A DNA stretch of 64,000 nt from Aporrectodea caliginosa (GCA_020284085.1 JACEVL010000019.1:677001-741000), one strand, 5' to 3'; positions 10,038 to 22,029 are shown, counted from the first letter of the stretch. Made by a program: numbers and translations. The notes: generated by a model not told the origin, from the sequence alone.

Positions 10038-10339
10038 TAATAACTATAGTTGATCTAATAATTATGTTTCAAACTTCAAACTTCTAAGAATAACTAAATA
10101 GGGATATGCATAATAGTAAAAAGCAAATTTGGTCAAATAAAGTGGCTAAAATGGGCTCCATTTGGCAACAAATACTCTAAAATTCGTTGTCAGCTGGGGC
10201 TCAGACCCCGCTGGGGAGCTTACGACACTCCGTCAGACCCATTGTCGTGGCAGACTTTGTCCCAGTATCCAGAATCCGTTAAAATATGCACTGCATAGAC
10301 CAAAATCACAATACGTACAGCAGTTCATAAATATATGTC

Positions 10340-10570
10340 ATAGTAAAACTAGACGTTGGATGAATGATGAAAACATGGTATTAATGCTAAGTTATTGCAG
10401 TAACATTAGAAGTCGGCTGAGCATATTTACAGCAGAATTAGAAGTTGGATGAGCGATGAAACCATGGTATTGATGCTAAATTATTGCAGTAAAACTAGAA
10501 GTCGGATGAGCGATAAGAATATTTATAGTAGAAGTAGAAGTTGGATGAGGGACGAAAACATGGATGCTAA
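10340..10570. repeat. Degenerate tandem repeat around GTTGGATGAGxGATGAAA
   Basis: ACTAGA(A/C)GT(T/C)GGATGA-type phrases recur at about 55-60 bp, with CATGGTATTxATGCTAA(G/A)TTATTGCAGTAA in alternate units. This gives two higher-order units of ~118 bp plus a partial. Confidence 0.7.
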
Positions 10571-10844
10571 AATAGTTTTAAAATAATTTTACGCCGCTGT
10601 ACGTAATGGGATTGGGCATAATGCATGGACAGGCATTAGTCATCATTCGTCCGGTTGGTAGCAGACTGTCGACACCTACAGGACACCATTCGAAGGATTT
10701 GGCCTCAACCCTTGAGCATCGCCGTATAGCCTATCTGAGATCATGTCGTGGTCGCAGACGGCAGAAGTAAGTCTGGGACTCGATCCTGTATGAACAGCAA
10801 CATCAGCTACAGGTGCAAGAGTCAAACTGGCGGTTGAGGTTTAT

Positions 10845-11062
10845 AACTCGCGGCCGATAGCGCATTAGATAACATCTGGCGTAGAGAGCGAGAGGTACCG
10901 AGTTCGAGCCCCGTATACTTATAGGGCGTATATGCTTTGTAGGTTGCTATTAGCGCCGTGTATTGCAGGCTGTCTGTTCTGTTAGTAGTTAAGATTGTTT
11001 CAATTGCATAACATGTAAATGTACAACGCAGTGCGTTTGTCAGGCGCTTGATTAAAGAAATA

Positions 11063-11125
<63 letters not shown>
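10845..11125 (+). mobile_element. tRNA-headed SINE with (ATT)n tail
   Basis: A tRNA-like head (GGCCGATAGCGCATTAG, then GAGTTCGAGCCCC as B box at about 10897) is followed by a body ending CAGTGCGTTTGTCAGGCGCT and then ATTAAAGAAATAT with about 21 ATT units (11060-11124). A headless copy of the same 3-prime end is at 45500-45640. The tRNA relation is visible only at the boxes. Confidence 0.6.
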
Positions 11126-12125
11126 ATACGGTAAATACCCTTCAATAGTAGGCCTACTGCAAGAAATGCACATAGGAATCGATGAACAACCCTAAATGTA
11201 AACGCAGTCCGAAAGTACAGGAACTGTTGAGTAAACTTGACATAATGACGAGCTAAACTAACAAAATAGCACGAGATGCATATGCGCAGGATGTCGAACA
11301 TAGCTTTCTGTTTCAGTGGTACTCCCACAAAGTGCGTAAACTGTGTGTTTCCACTTTCCATTGTGGACAACCGCGGGATCTGTATAATATATGCTGGCCC
11401 AGTTAGCTACATTGTTTAGGGCGCAGGCTGCCTCCCATGCGCCACTGTGTTAGAGAGCGAACGGATCGCGGTTCGCCTCCCGATTCTGGCTTATTTCAGA
11501 TATTTAAATCTCGGGCTAGCATGGTCCACACACGGGGACCTTAAAAAATGGCGTGGTGCCCATTCAAACAGACAGCGGTGGTGAAAAATCTCACCCAATC
11601 CATTCACTGAAAAATGAGCGTTAACATTACATTTGCATTAATATAATTGTCTTTGTGAATGATTATGTTTCCAGGCTGAATTCCACTGGTGTCGGCATTT
11701 CCTTTCCTCTATTTGCAAAAAGTATTTGCATGCTGCGATATACAGGCTGCGCTTCCTTTCTGAACTCTCGCAGAGCATGTTACGGTCTATACCTACGGGT
11801 TAATGTAGGCCTATTTCCACGCTGGACTCCCAACCAAGGAACATATGCATAGCCTATCTGTGTCTTCATCTGGTCTAACATGATCTGAAGCAATCTGCAA
11901 AAAATCTGATCTAATCGTTGTATAATGTTGAACATAATGTAGTAGGCTATAATCATTTGATTACATTTTGATTATAACCTAATGTATACGCCTAATCCAA
12001 ACTGCTCGAAACCTAATCCGGGAAAATTCAGTCCAGTCTTGTCCAACGTAACGTTATCTAGTCACTACATTATTTTGACTTTCTATTCATTAAATTAGAT
12101 TTACATCGGATGCGACAAGATTACA
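11126..12125. other. Intergenic, no gene seen
   Basis: Short open frames only. A possible third tRNA-like fragment lies near 11425-11500 (GCGGTTCGCCTCCCG as a B-box-like phrase), too weak to call. Confidence 0.3.
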
Positions 12126-12495
12126 TTCTGATGTTGTGAAACTAGAGTTTGCATTCGATGAACGAATTCGCATTGTTGATCAGTTGGAGGACGAGTCTGT
12201 TGCGAAAGTTTCTTTGGATTGGCGTTCATTGATGCTTCTTTCGTTTATGCCATCGTCTGACGTTGCGATGACGTAGGCCTAATTATTGCTTTGTTTCATA
12301 GCAAACTGCGTTCCGTGGATAGCCAAAAGCGACTCTTCTACCTTAACTTGGCAAATCTTTCTAAAAATTCGAATTTTTAAATCGAAATTGTACGTTTTGT
12401 TATCTCGTCGATGGGCTGTGGAATGGGGAAGCAAGCACATCTATAAAAGCCTCTATCCATGCATATGTCCACTACGCCATTTTCATGTGGTCACC
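12126..12495. repeat. Diverged duplicated segment, copy 1
   Basis: Shared landmarks with the segment at 13130-13445, in the same order: ATTCGATGAACGAA, CATTG(T/C)T(G/A)A(T/G)CAG, a GTTCATxGATGCTTCT block, TCGT(C)TG near 12255, TTCTAAA(A)ATTCG, and GTCACCATG at the end. Unknown family. A frame of 145 codons starting near 12286 runs out of this segment, but the other copy does not conserve it, so it is not called. Confidence 0.6.
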
Positions 12496-12814
12496 ATGTT
12501 GGAAACAGATTGCGTGGTGGACGACCGAGCCCTCACCGGTATAAGCGAGTTCCCAGAGACGAACATCACGATCGAGAGGAGTGGCACCATTGGACCCTTG
12601 AACCTGTCCAAGGGTCGAGATCTTGAATACCTCGTCGATATTGAACATTTGAACATTTACAATACAAAACAATACAATACAATATACGAGATCATATCTC
12701 ATTATAGTCAATATATTAGTTAAGAATAGTTAAGAATAACATGCAACTGTTGTAGTTACTCAGCTCTACTATCTCACAGATTAGAAATATATATCATGGT
12801 GTCTGACTCCTCGT

Positions 12815-12817
<3 letters not shown>

Positions 12818-12850
<33 letters not shown>
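12818..12850. repeat. (AT)n microsatellite
   Basis: About 15 AT units. Confidence 0.9.
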
Positions 12851-12856
<6 letters not shown>

Positions 12857-12879
12857 GTTTAAAATTTCGTAACTTTAGG

Positions 12880-13112
12880 TTGTCGGCACTGGAAATTGTC
12901 ATGTCCAACTGATCCTATATCATTGCTTGGGGTTTCCTGCCTAGCGAGACTCAGGTCCCCTTTTGGATCTCCCAATTGTTTCCCTTCACTATGTACCCAA
13001 CCAATCTGTACCTACTCTTTAATAATTGTTTGTTTTCAGAAATGCTGTACTCATGGAATGTAACTAAAATTGTGAAACAATAAAGAACGATTTGATTTGA
13101 TTTGATTTTATA
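12880..13112 (+). repeat. LINE 3-prime end with (TGATT)n tail
   Basis: The segment ends GTGAAACAATAAAGAACGAT followed by TTGATTTGATTTGATTT. The AATAAA-like phrase plus short tandem tail is the CR1/L2 3-prime layout. A minus-strand relative begins near 30775 (AAATCAAATCATTTATTTGG). Confidence 0.45.
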
Positions 13113-13129
13113 TTCGATTATATGCCCGT

Positions 13130-13445
13130 GTTATGGCAATAGAGCGCTCATTCGATGAACGAACTCTCATTGCTAAGCAGGCGGTCGGCCGAGTCTAATG
13201 CGGCGAGTATATCTGTATTGGCAGTTCATCGATGCTTCTGTCGTTCATGTTATCGTCTGCAGTTTCGAATCGATTGGTCGACTAAAAGCTTCCGAGTCTT
13301 GCACAGTTGCACTTACATTTACATTAGGGAATTTCAGCAACTTTTCTAAATTCGTTTCTTGAAAATCAGTCGAGAAATCGGATTTTAAATAGAAATGTAA
13401 CTCTTTCTTCTCTTGAGCTCCTTTCCTCTGCGGAGTCACCATGGC
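13130..13445. repeat. Diverged duplicated segment, copy 2
   Basis: Direct-orientation partner of 12126-12495; see the landmarks listed there. The two copies are separated by the LINE tail, suggesting either two insertions of one element or a tandem duplication later interrupted. Confidence 0.6.
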
Positions 13446-15094
13446 GACGAATTTAATTATTTTTCGTTTCGATTTGTGACGTAACAATTTTAAAAGTCAT
13501 TTAAACGATTCGAATATAATGTGGTACGTCGATGGTCTACCTACGTATTATCTATAGTTATTTTTATGTCGCCTGTTTATTTATGATGGCACACCAATCA
13601 GGCGGTAGCCAGAGTCAAAATCAAGATGAGGCAAATCCTCCCCTCCCATCCCCGTCCTCTGCCGCCCCCATCCCGTTATCTCCACTTCCCTATCCTTACC
13701 TCACCTCCCATTTTTGTTCCTTCCCTTCCCATCCCCATTCAAGATTCCAGTCAAAACAAAGGCGGCAACGAACGTTGGGTTCGGATCCAAGACCAACTTC
13801 AGCGTCGGGCATTCTCGTAATCAAGCTCGGATATTAATTTTTAGCGTTACTTAAACGCTAAGCGGAGGACAACATGATATTCATGAACGCAAAAGTCAGG
13901 TTTTATGACAGTGGCTAAATCGTTCGACTCCACTTCGGTGGATCTCCGAATTTTGCAAATCTATTCGCTATTCGGATAAAACATGAAGTATTTGAAAGAA
14001 GAGGCAAAGCCTAATAGTCGATTATTGTACCAGAAACACATTTTAGGTGACGGATCTCATTATAGGCGTAGCCTATATGTTATAGGTCAGGCGTCGGATC
14101 TCAAATTCAAGGTGCCGGATCTCAGATCCGGCGAGACCCGGCTGAATTTAAACACTGTCCAATGATAGGGACTACCAAGTGGAGGATGAAATTCGCTTAC
14201 CAGAAGAGAAGACCAGAGCGAGCGGAGTTGATACCGTGAGCTGTGTTTAGTATGACAGCAATTGGAAGGCGGTCGCTGGAATAGATGGATCTGAGTAAGC
14301 TTAGCTGGGACTATAGCCCATAGGGTCTATAGTTTTGAACGAAAAGCCTGAACAGTGATGGGTAATGGCCGTAATGCAGCTTCACAATTTCACTCAAAGG
14401 TAGGCTACAGACCTACAGTGAATCATAATTTGCGTTTCAAGCAGGCTTTCTTCGATCACTGAAGGTCGGCACTTGAATTAGGCCTACTAGTTTAGGCCTA
14501 CCGGAAATTCTTGTAGGTCGTATAGGCCTACAGCAACACATCTCTTTGACATTGGAAGAAATTAGACCACGCGTGTTACGAACTTACTTACTTACTTACT
14601 TTGCAAACCAACGAAAATACTAATGACGTAAATTTTATAAAGCTGTCATCTCGCGATTGTGGTTCTGATGACGTCATCTTTTGACCGATTGTAGTCCATC
14701 GTGCTTCATTTGGAGGAAGCCTTCAAGCTAGACGTAGACCTAATGACAAACATTTCGACGAAAAAATATCGAAAGTCGTCGATCAGGCGAAATAGAAACA
14801 TGAAATTCGGCTAAAGAACTGTATCATTTGGTGACACAAATCGAACATCGAAAGATCGACACGACATGCAACTGTGAACAGAAAGATCATCGAAAATTTT
14901 TATGAGAGAAAATTAATTCGAAATTCGACGAAAACTGCTCGTTTTGAAGACACAAATCAACCAATAGGCCTAATACACAGAACATTATTATTTCGATCAG
15001 AAACTCGTCGATACTCATCGATCACAAAAAAGAGGAAATCGAAGTTAAAGGTAAGAATTATTGTTCAACTTGAAGAAGCAAATCAATCAATCAG

Positions 15095-15126
<32 letters not shown>

Positions 15127-15217
15127 GTCCAACAACAAAAGAACATTACAAATCCTGTAATTGCATGTAAAAGAAACAGAAAAAGTTCTTTGATGGGAAT
15201 AAAAGTAGGACCTGCAG
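13446..15217. other. Intergenic, no gene seen
   Basis: No family-like coding frame. It contains a C/T-rich stretch at 13640-13745, short (ACTT)n at 14583-14602, and (AATC)n at 15082-15126. The open frames around the C/T-rich and AATC tracts are low-complexity. Confidence 0.4.
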
Positions 15218-15332
15218 GGGCTTTTGTAAAAGAGAACCGAGTGAGGTTATTCCTATAAACAAGCTCCGTGTTAGAGCTTTTTTAAAGGAGAACCGGATGA
15301 GGTTATTCCTATGAAACAAGCTCCGTGTCCCA
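15218..15332. repeat. 57-bp satellite, two outlying copies
   Basis: Two units of the same TAAAGGAGAACCGAGTGAGG type as the main array, separated from it by about 200 bp of unrelated sequence. Confidence 0.9.
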
Positions 15333-15417
15333 CTAATTAGGGATCCTAAATTACCAACTTATAATATAGTCGAGTGGATTGCGATTGATGTTGCAGTCCT
15401 TTGTACTCCTCAAATAG

Positions 15418-15465
<48 letters not shown>

Positions 15466-15535
15466 GTTATTGTTAAAGTTTTTGTTAAAGAATCTCATTT
15501 TAGGTTTTGTTAGCAGCCAAGACTTCGCGTCGTAT
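15333..15535. other. Interruption of the 57-bp satellite, with (AT)n
   Basis: Non-satellite sequence containing 21 AT units (15420-15461). No terminal repeats or target duplication were found, so whether it is an insertion is unresolved. Confidence 0.6.
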
Positions 15536-17334
15536 AGAGCTCTTGTAAAGGAGAACCGAGTGAGGTCATTCCTATGAAACAAGCTCCGTGTTAGAGCTTT
15601 TGTAAAGGAGAACCGAGTGAGGTTATTCCTATAAAACAAGCTTCGTGTTAGAGATGCTGTAAAGGAAAACCGAGTGAGGTTGTTCCTATAAAACAAGCTC
15701 CGTGTTAGAGCTCTTGTAAAGGAGAACCGATTGAGGTTACTCCTATGAAACAAGCTCCATGTTAGAGCTTTTGTAAAGGAGAACCGAGTGCGGTTGTTCC
15801 TATAAAACAAGCTCCGTGTTAGAGCTTTTGTAAAGGAGAACCGAGTGTGGTTATTCCTATGAAACAAGCTCCATGTTAGAGCTTTTGTAAAAGAGCACCG
15901 AGTGAGGTTATTCCTATAAAACAAGCTCCATGTTAGAGCTGCTGTAAAGGAGAACCGAGTGAGGTTATTCCTATAAAACAAGCTCCGTGTTAGAGCTTTT
16001 GTAAAGAAGAACCGGATGAGGTTATTCCTATGAAACAAGCTCCATGTTAGAGCTTTTGTAAAGGAGAACCGAGTGAGGTTATTCCTATAAATCAAGCTCC
16101 GTCTTAGAGCTTTTGTAAAGAAGAACCGTGTGAAGTTATTCCCATAAAACAAGCTCCGTGTTAGAGCTTTTGTAAAGAAGAACCGAGTGAGGTTATTCCT
16201 ATAAACAAGCTCCGTGTTGGAGCTTTTGTAAAGGAGAACCGGTTGAGGTTATTCCTATAAATCAAGCTCCGTCTTAGAGCTTTTGTAAAACCGAGAACCG
16301 AGTGAAGTTATTCCCATAAAGCAAGCTCCGTGTTAGAGCTTTTGTAAAAGAGAACCGAGTGAGGTTATTCCTATAAACAAGCTCCGTGTTAGAGCTTTTT
16401 TAAAGGAGAACCGGATGAGGTTATTCCTATGAAACAAGCTCCGTGTTAGAGCTTTTGTAAAGCAAAACCGTGTGAGGTTATTCCTATAAACACGCTCCGT
16501 GTTAGAACTTTTGTAAAGGAGAACCCACTGAGGTTATTCCTATGAAACAAGCTCCGTGTTAGAGCTTTTGTAAAGAAGAACCGAGTGAGGTTATTTCTAT
16601 AAAACAAGCTCCGTGTTAGAGCTTTTGTAAAGGAGAACCGGGTGAGGTTGTTCCTATAAAACAAGCTCCGTGTTAGAGCTTTCGTAAAAGATAACCGAGT
16701 GAGGTTATTCCTATAAAACAAGCTCCATGTTAGAGCTGCTGTAAAGGAGAACCGAGTGAGGTTATTTCCTGTGAAACAAGCTCCGTGTTAGAGCTTTTGC
16801 AAAGGAGAACCGAGTGAGGTTATTTCTATAAAACAAGCTCCGTGTTAGAGCTTTTGTAAAGGAGAACGGCCGCGGGTGAGGTTGTTCCTATAAAACAAGC
16901 TCCGTGTTAGAGCTTTTGTAAAGGAGAACCGAGTGAGGTTATTCCTATAAAACAAGCTCCATGTTAGAGCTGCTGTAAAGGAGAACCGAGTGAGGTTATT
17001 TCCTATAAAACAAGCTCCGTGTTAAAGCTTTTGTAAAGGAGAACCGTGTTAGAGCTTTTGTAAAGGAGAACCGAGTGAGGTTGTTCCTATAAAACAAGCT
17101 GCTTGTTAGAGGTTTTGTAAAGGAGAACCGGGTGAGGTTGTTCATATATAAAACAAGCTCCGTGTTAGAGCTGCTGTAAAGGAGAACCGAGTGAGGTTAT
17201 TCCTATAAAACAAGCTCCATGTTAGAGCTGTTGTAAAGAAGAACCGAGTGAGGTTATTCCTATAAAACAAGCTCCGTGTTAAAGCTTTTGTAAAGGAGAA
17301 CCGAGTGAGGTTGTTCCTATAAAACAAACTTAGT
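15536..17334. repeat. 57-bp satellite array, about 31 copies
   Basis: The unit has TAGAGCTTTTGTAAAGGAGA, ACCGAGTGAGGTTATTCCTA and TAAAACAAGCTCCGTGT in sequence. Variants include a GCTGCTGTAAAGG form (near 15937, 16735, 16972, 17171) that recurs at irregular spacing, and a truncated unit at 17034-17055. Since 57 is divisible by three, minus-strand open frames repeating FTKALTRSLFYRNNLTRFS appear (up to 268 codons). Frameshifting length variants break them, so they are not called as a gene. Confidence 0.96.
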
Positions 17335-17880
17335 GCAGTAGAAATGACATTTACAAAGCTGCAGCGCACAAACTGTTTACAAAATAATGCGACAAAAGTG
17401 CAGTAATGTGTTAGAGGGTTTAGAGTTTCTCTTTCGTGCAATCTTTCGACCTCTTTCTACAGAGAACATAACCCCAGGTCCTCAGCATAAATCCGCTACT
17501 TTTAAACACTCTTGCAAGCCGGATCGAGAGTAATCACGTCCCCTCGACTTAAACATCGGTGACAATGCTTCGTCTCGTATGCGTGGATCAACGCCTTTGC
17601 AACTCGTGTGAAATTGGTCAACATTCGATCAACGAGTTTGTTACAGGCTTTAGTGGTCATCAGAGTAGGGTTTATGCAACGATTCACGAAACTGTGAAGC
17701 TGTTATGAGGAATAGTTGGTGAGGCAGATGCTGGAGGTTCAATCAGTTCACCTGATGTTATCCGGAAGTCAAGTGACGGAATTCCTTATCTTTCAAGGAA
17801 CAACTGATAAGAACTGTGCCCAGATGTAATTCCACCATGTTCTATTCTAACTGTATTATTTAGCCGGGGTTTGGATGGGA
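17335..17880. other. Intergenic, no gene seen
   Basis: A 61-codon minus-strand frame at 17502-17687 contains a C-x2-C-L motif but matches no family I know. Nothing else stands out. Confidence 0.3.
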
Positions 17881-17946
17881 GTGCTTCTGAGTAGATTATC
17901 TTGAAGGGGCGCTATATAAAAAGCTCCTTATGAATGAATGAATGAA
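17881..17946 (+). repeat. SINE/LINE 3-prime end with (TGAA)n tail
   Basis: GAGTGCTTCTGAGTAGATTA then CTTGAAGGGGCGCTATATAA followed by TGAATGAATGAATGAA. This is the same hairpin end as the SINE copies, without the tRNA head. Confidence 0.7.
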
Positions 17947-18659
17947 CTGCTCGATCCGTACGACATCGAACTGTCCGCGTGCCAGCATCTGCGAGTCAGA
18001 CGAGTCTATGTCCTGCATGTTAAAGAGGGAAGATAGAATAGCACAGAAATAAAAAGTAATTCATTCTGTGCTGGGTTAGGCCATCCCGTGAAGAATGTAG
18101 GTTTAATCTCTATAGTTCATTAATAAACTGTCTCTTTTATTGTTCGATATAAGTTATGTATGTGTAGGCCTATATCTGTATCTTCCTTCTCATTTTCGTT
18201 TATTCATCATGTCTCCTTTCTTCTTCTTCTTACTTGTTTAAAGTCCGCCAGTTCTCGTACTTTGACAGTGCCAGTCCCAAGCCTGGATGAAGGAGGAGGG
18301 CGACGCTACCGATCTTTGTTATCACACATGCAGTGTCGCTAAACTTAAACTACTACTTTTTGTTCTTCCTCCTACTCCCGTTTTTCATCCACTTCCTCTT
18401 CCTCTTCCATTGTATCTCCTTCCTACGCCTATTGTTCTTTTCTTCCAAACTCTCTCCACGTCCATTTCCTTGGCTGCTGCTGCAGTTGATGTTCTGTAGG
18501 AAGGCATTTCTTGAACTCAACACCTGCTAAATTGCTGCAGATGCCCGACGCTGTTGACTGCGATGTCTCGTCTCGCTTACCTGCCAAAGGATCGACAGTC
18601 GACACATTCAACGATCTCAGTTCGTTACCCGCCCATGCACCCGACCCCCATGCACCCGA

Positions 18660-19515
18660 CCCTCTGCCGTCTGTCCGTATGCCTCTCTTGTATGTCCCTC
18701 TGTCTGTCTGCATGCCCTTCTGTCCCCCATGTATGTCTGTCTATCTGTCTATGTGTCTGTCTGTCTGACTGTCTTGTATGTCTCTCTGTCTATCTGCATG
18801 TCCGTCTGTATGTCTGTCTGTCTGTATGGCTGTCTGGCTTTCTGGTATGCTCTAATGCCTGCATGTCTTTCTGTTTGACTGTGTGTATGCCTGTCTGTCT
18901 GCCTATCTGTCTGTGTGTCTGTCTGCATGCCTGTATGTATGTCCCTCTGTCTGCCTGCATGTATTTCTGTCTGACTATCTGTCTGACTGTATGTGTGTCT
19001 ACCTGATATGTCCCTCTGTTTGTCTGTCTATCAGACTATCTGTCTGAATGTCTTTCTGTGTGACTGTTTTGTATGTCCCTCTGCCAGGTTCTTGTCTGTC
19101 TGTCTGTCTGCCTATCTTTCTGTCTTGTATGTTCCTCTGTCTGTCTGCATGTCTTGTCAGTCTGTCTCTCCATCTCGTTTAGTCATGCTATCTATTTTTT
19201 GCTCTGTCCGTCTGACTATTTTACTCCTCTATCTCTTTTTTCTTATCCTTCACCAATCGTTTCCTTCGTTTCAAGGTCTCCTTCCTATACTGTCTGTCCC
19301 TGATTTCTGGCGATATCTAATTATTTGTTATTCTCTATGTATTTCTACTTGTTTCTCCATGTATTTCTGCCTGTCTTTCTCTCTCCATGTTACCGTGATT
19401 CTCTGTCAACAACCACGACTTTTTCCCTGTCCTCCCTGATCAGTTCGTTATCTCACTCAAAATCGGATGTCAGTTCGTCTGTATCTGTGTCTCTCTTCGC
19501 AAGTATCTGCCTATC
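18660..19515. repeat. CTGT-rich imperfect microsatellite
   Basis: Long C/T-biased region of CTGT, CTAT and CATG units. All three plus-strand frames are open for long stretches (Ser-Val-Cys-Leu type), which is low-complexity and not coding. Confidence 0.9.
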
Positions 19516-19527
19516 TGTCTGTGCTCA

Positions 19528-19669
19528 CAGAAGCGAAAATCTATGCATAACTTTGGGGGAAAGATTCTACGAGGGCTGTAGATTTTTTTGTGGGGAGGGG
19601 GCCAGAACGGCTTAAGTCAAAACTTGAAGGGGGCAGTCCCCTCTGTTCCCCTCATGATTTATGCCACTG
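19528..19669. mobile_element. Small hAT MITE, 142 bp
   Basis: It starts CAGAAGCGAAAATC and ends with the complement of CAGTGGCATAAATC; ten of these fourteen end positions agree. A perfect 8-bp duplication TGTGCTCA flanks it (19520-19527 and 19670-19677). The interior has G-rich stretches. It sits at the edge of the CTGT-rich tract. Confidence 0.82.
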
Positions 19670-19876
19670 TGTGCTCATGCATGAATATGCGTCGCTTTGC
19701 AGGGTTTTGACTTTTGAGAGTTCCTCAACGGCGCTATATCAAGTGTCATTATACAAACATGCATACGTACGTATTACGTAGATAAATTTATAAGTACATA
19801 CATGTATACGGACGTTGGTATATACAATTATACATACATACATACATGCATACATACATTACATAGATATATATAC

Positions 19877-22029
19877 TAGGGTGTCCCACGATAACATAGG
19901 AAAAATAAAATTGTTGAAACTTTTGATGCAGTCCCTCCTAAAAGTTTCTTTATGATCCCGTAATAACACCTGCCAAGTTTTATGAAATTTGGAAAATATT
20001 TAGGGGTCGCGCAAGGCTCATAGAGTTAGTGCAGTTTGTCGTAAATTACGCGTGGCGTTATTGACTTTTAAATATTTGGGTGACCACATTTTGATCCCAT
20101 AATAACATGTTTAGTATCACTAGAAAGCTCTTAAACAGTAAATCTACAGACATAACCTTCTTGTATATATATGCATAAAGTTTCAAGTATGAAGAAGGCA
20201 TAAAACACACTACAACAAGAAATCAAATTTCTTGGCTTGCAAATCAAGGAAGACTTTCGAGCCTTTAAATCTGTCGTGCACTGGGAGGGCAAGCTGCTCC
20301 CTTACATAACTGGAGTAGGCCTAAACACGGACAAAATGGACAGATTGTCAGTACTGATTTCTTCTCCAGTTGATAGAAGTACTAAACTTCTGGGTGTTCC
20401 AAAGTTGGCTTCTATGTCAAGACAGGCAGCAGCAGTAGCAGTTCTAGACCTTTTGAAGTCGTGGCAGTGCGATACATTTATTATCGGCATGTGTTTTGAC
20501 ACAAGAGCCTCAAATACCGGCAGCGTTAATGGAGCCTGCACCCTTCTAGAGGCAGCAACCGGTCGTAATCTGCTGTAGATGGCTTGTCAACATCACATGT
20601 TTGAAGTCCTGTTGTCTGATATATTCGTAGTGTGCCTTGGTAAAGTTTGTCCATCAACCGGGGAAGGTATTCTTCTCTTCAAGCGATTTAAAGATAAATG
20701 GTCCGACCTGGCTCACCTTCAACCAAAGCCTCATTAATGTCTGTCTGTGTCTGACAAACTGAAGGGGTTCAATACTGAACAGCTACAACGTGACAATCCT
20801 CGAGTCAAGATGATTAGAGATAATTCTCCAACTCGCGACATCCATATTTGGATTGAGCAGTTCGGCAGCGGTTCGCAAGCCTGATGCCCCTCAGATGGCG
20901 AAGGCAATAATCATAATCGCTGAAGATATAGTTGCGTTCTGATGGAACCGCACTTAGTCAACATCTACATACAATCGTGGTTTTCATCTCGAGTCACTGC
21001 TGATTCACCCATCAATGACATCCAACTAATAAAAAGGCTGCGATATTACGATGCTGCTGCTCTGAAGACCAATAAAGACGATGCTGCGTCATTCGTGGTA
21101 TCTAAGTCCAGAGCTGGAAACCCTCTCTCTGTTCTCACACCATCGCTCTTCTGAAGAGAAAGCACAGCTTATGTCGACAATGAAAGGTGATCTAGGATTG
21201 CACTTGGTTCAATCATTTCCCCGTACGATAAGGGAATTATATATTTCTCGAAGCTTCTTCCGAACTACTGCCAACTCATCGTGGCGTGTATCCTCGCTAT
21301 TCCATGTGAAGAGTGACCCAAAAGCCAATTGTATAAGATCCCATGTCAGGTTGTTAATAACTTGGCCTGTGTGAATGACAATGCTGAACTTGGAGTTGAT
21401 CTTATACAGAATTTCAATTCAACAAGAACGAAGAACAGAAACAGTTTCTTTTGCAAGTTGTTGAAAAACACAGGCATGACTTTCTAAGTGCAATCGTGAC
21501 AATCTTGTAGATATATAGATTATTGCAAAATGTAGAACTGAACAATATGCAGCTGAAGGTATAAACAGTAATTAAGAATAAGCAGATGAAGGTATGGAGG
21601 AGTTGAAACCATGGCTTGTTGCATTATCAAGGATTTGTAATAATGATTCCTCCTAACGATTAATGACAATAACTGATATTGAGAAAGTCCAAAAATCTTG
21701 AGTTTCTGTACAATTTTTCATTATTTGATCGTAAAACCATACCTATGTAAGCAATAAAGTCAGATACTTGTAGATTCCACTATTTAAGAGCTTTCCAATG
21801 GTATTAAACATGTTATCATGGATGAAAGGTCGGTGTCTAAAAGCATTAATAAATTGGATACGTCCGGCGCAAATTATGCCAACATGGGGAAAATGTGAGT
21901 GTCTTGCGCGACCCCTAAATATTTCTTAAATTTCCTCAAATTTTCCAGGTGTTATTATGGGACCATAAAGAAACTTTTTAGAGGGACTGCATAAAAATAT
22001 TCGACAAAAAATATTTCTGGGACACCCTA
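19877..22029 (+). mobile_element. hAT-like DNA transposon with long inverted repeats, decayed
   Basis: Ends are TAGGGTGTCCCA at 19877 and its complement ending at 22029. The outer arms (19877-20015 and 21903-22029) share GATGCAGTCCCTC, AGTTTCTTTATG, TAATAACACCTG and AATATTTAGGGGTCGCGCAAG. A further inverted block (about 20090-20152 and 21762-21830) shares ATAACATGTTTA and AAAGCTCTTAAA. An exact 8-bp duplication ATATATAC lies at 19869-19876 and 22030-22037. TAGGG ends plus 8 bp fit hAT. The 2153-bp element encloses a broken plus-strand transposase-like gene. Confidence 0.88.
20222..21330 (+). pseudogene. Transposase-like gene of the hAT-like element (unclassified invertebrate family)
   Basis: The first open part (from about 20222 to 20578) includes VVHWEGKLLPYITG, DRLSVLISSP, LLGVPKLASMSRQAAAVAVL and MCFDTRASNTGSVNGACTLL, then ends at a stop directly before MACQHHMFEVLL. 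The order D-x3-N-T-G ... C-x2-H resembles the RNase-H-fold core of hAT transposases (D...N, then CxxH). The phrases recall a family of uncharacterised invertebrate proteins (HWDGKLLP, GVPKL, CFDTTxSNTG, CRHH). Later pieces are in other frames: INDIQLIKRLRYYDAAAL (about 21016) and HSWYLSPELETLSLF (about 21087). At least one internal stop and two or more frameshifts make it non-functional. No start codon can be chosen. Confidence 0.72.

Noticed and set aside
8940..10040. 366-codon plus-strand and ~290-codon minus-strand open frames
   Set aside because: They consist only of the 39-bp satellite; period divisible by three keeps frames open on both strands. No start context, signal peptide or non-repeat domain.
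12286..12723. 145-codon frame with LETDCVVDDRALTGISEF
   Set aside because: The frame begins inside a repeated segment whose other copy lacks it; no recognisable domain.
9000..17334. CRISPR array, because of regularly repeated units
   Set aside because: Units are contiguous tandem repeats without unique spacers, and the DNA is animal.
15346..17441. Minus-strand repeat protein frames with RSLFYRNNLTRFSFTKALT units
   Set aside because: Product of the 57-bp satellite; length variants break the frame several times and no flanking exon-like sequence exists.
18429..19615. Ser/Cys/Leu-rich frames over the CTGT tract, resembling signal peptides
   Set aside because: Low-complexity; all three frames are open and hydrophobicity follows from CTG/TGT codons.
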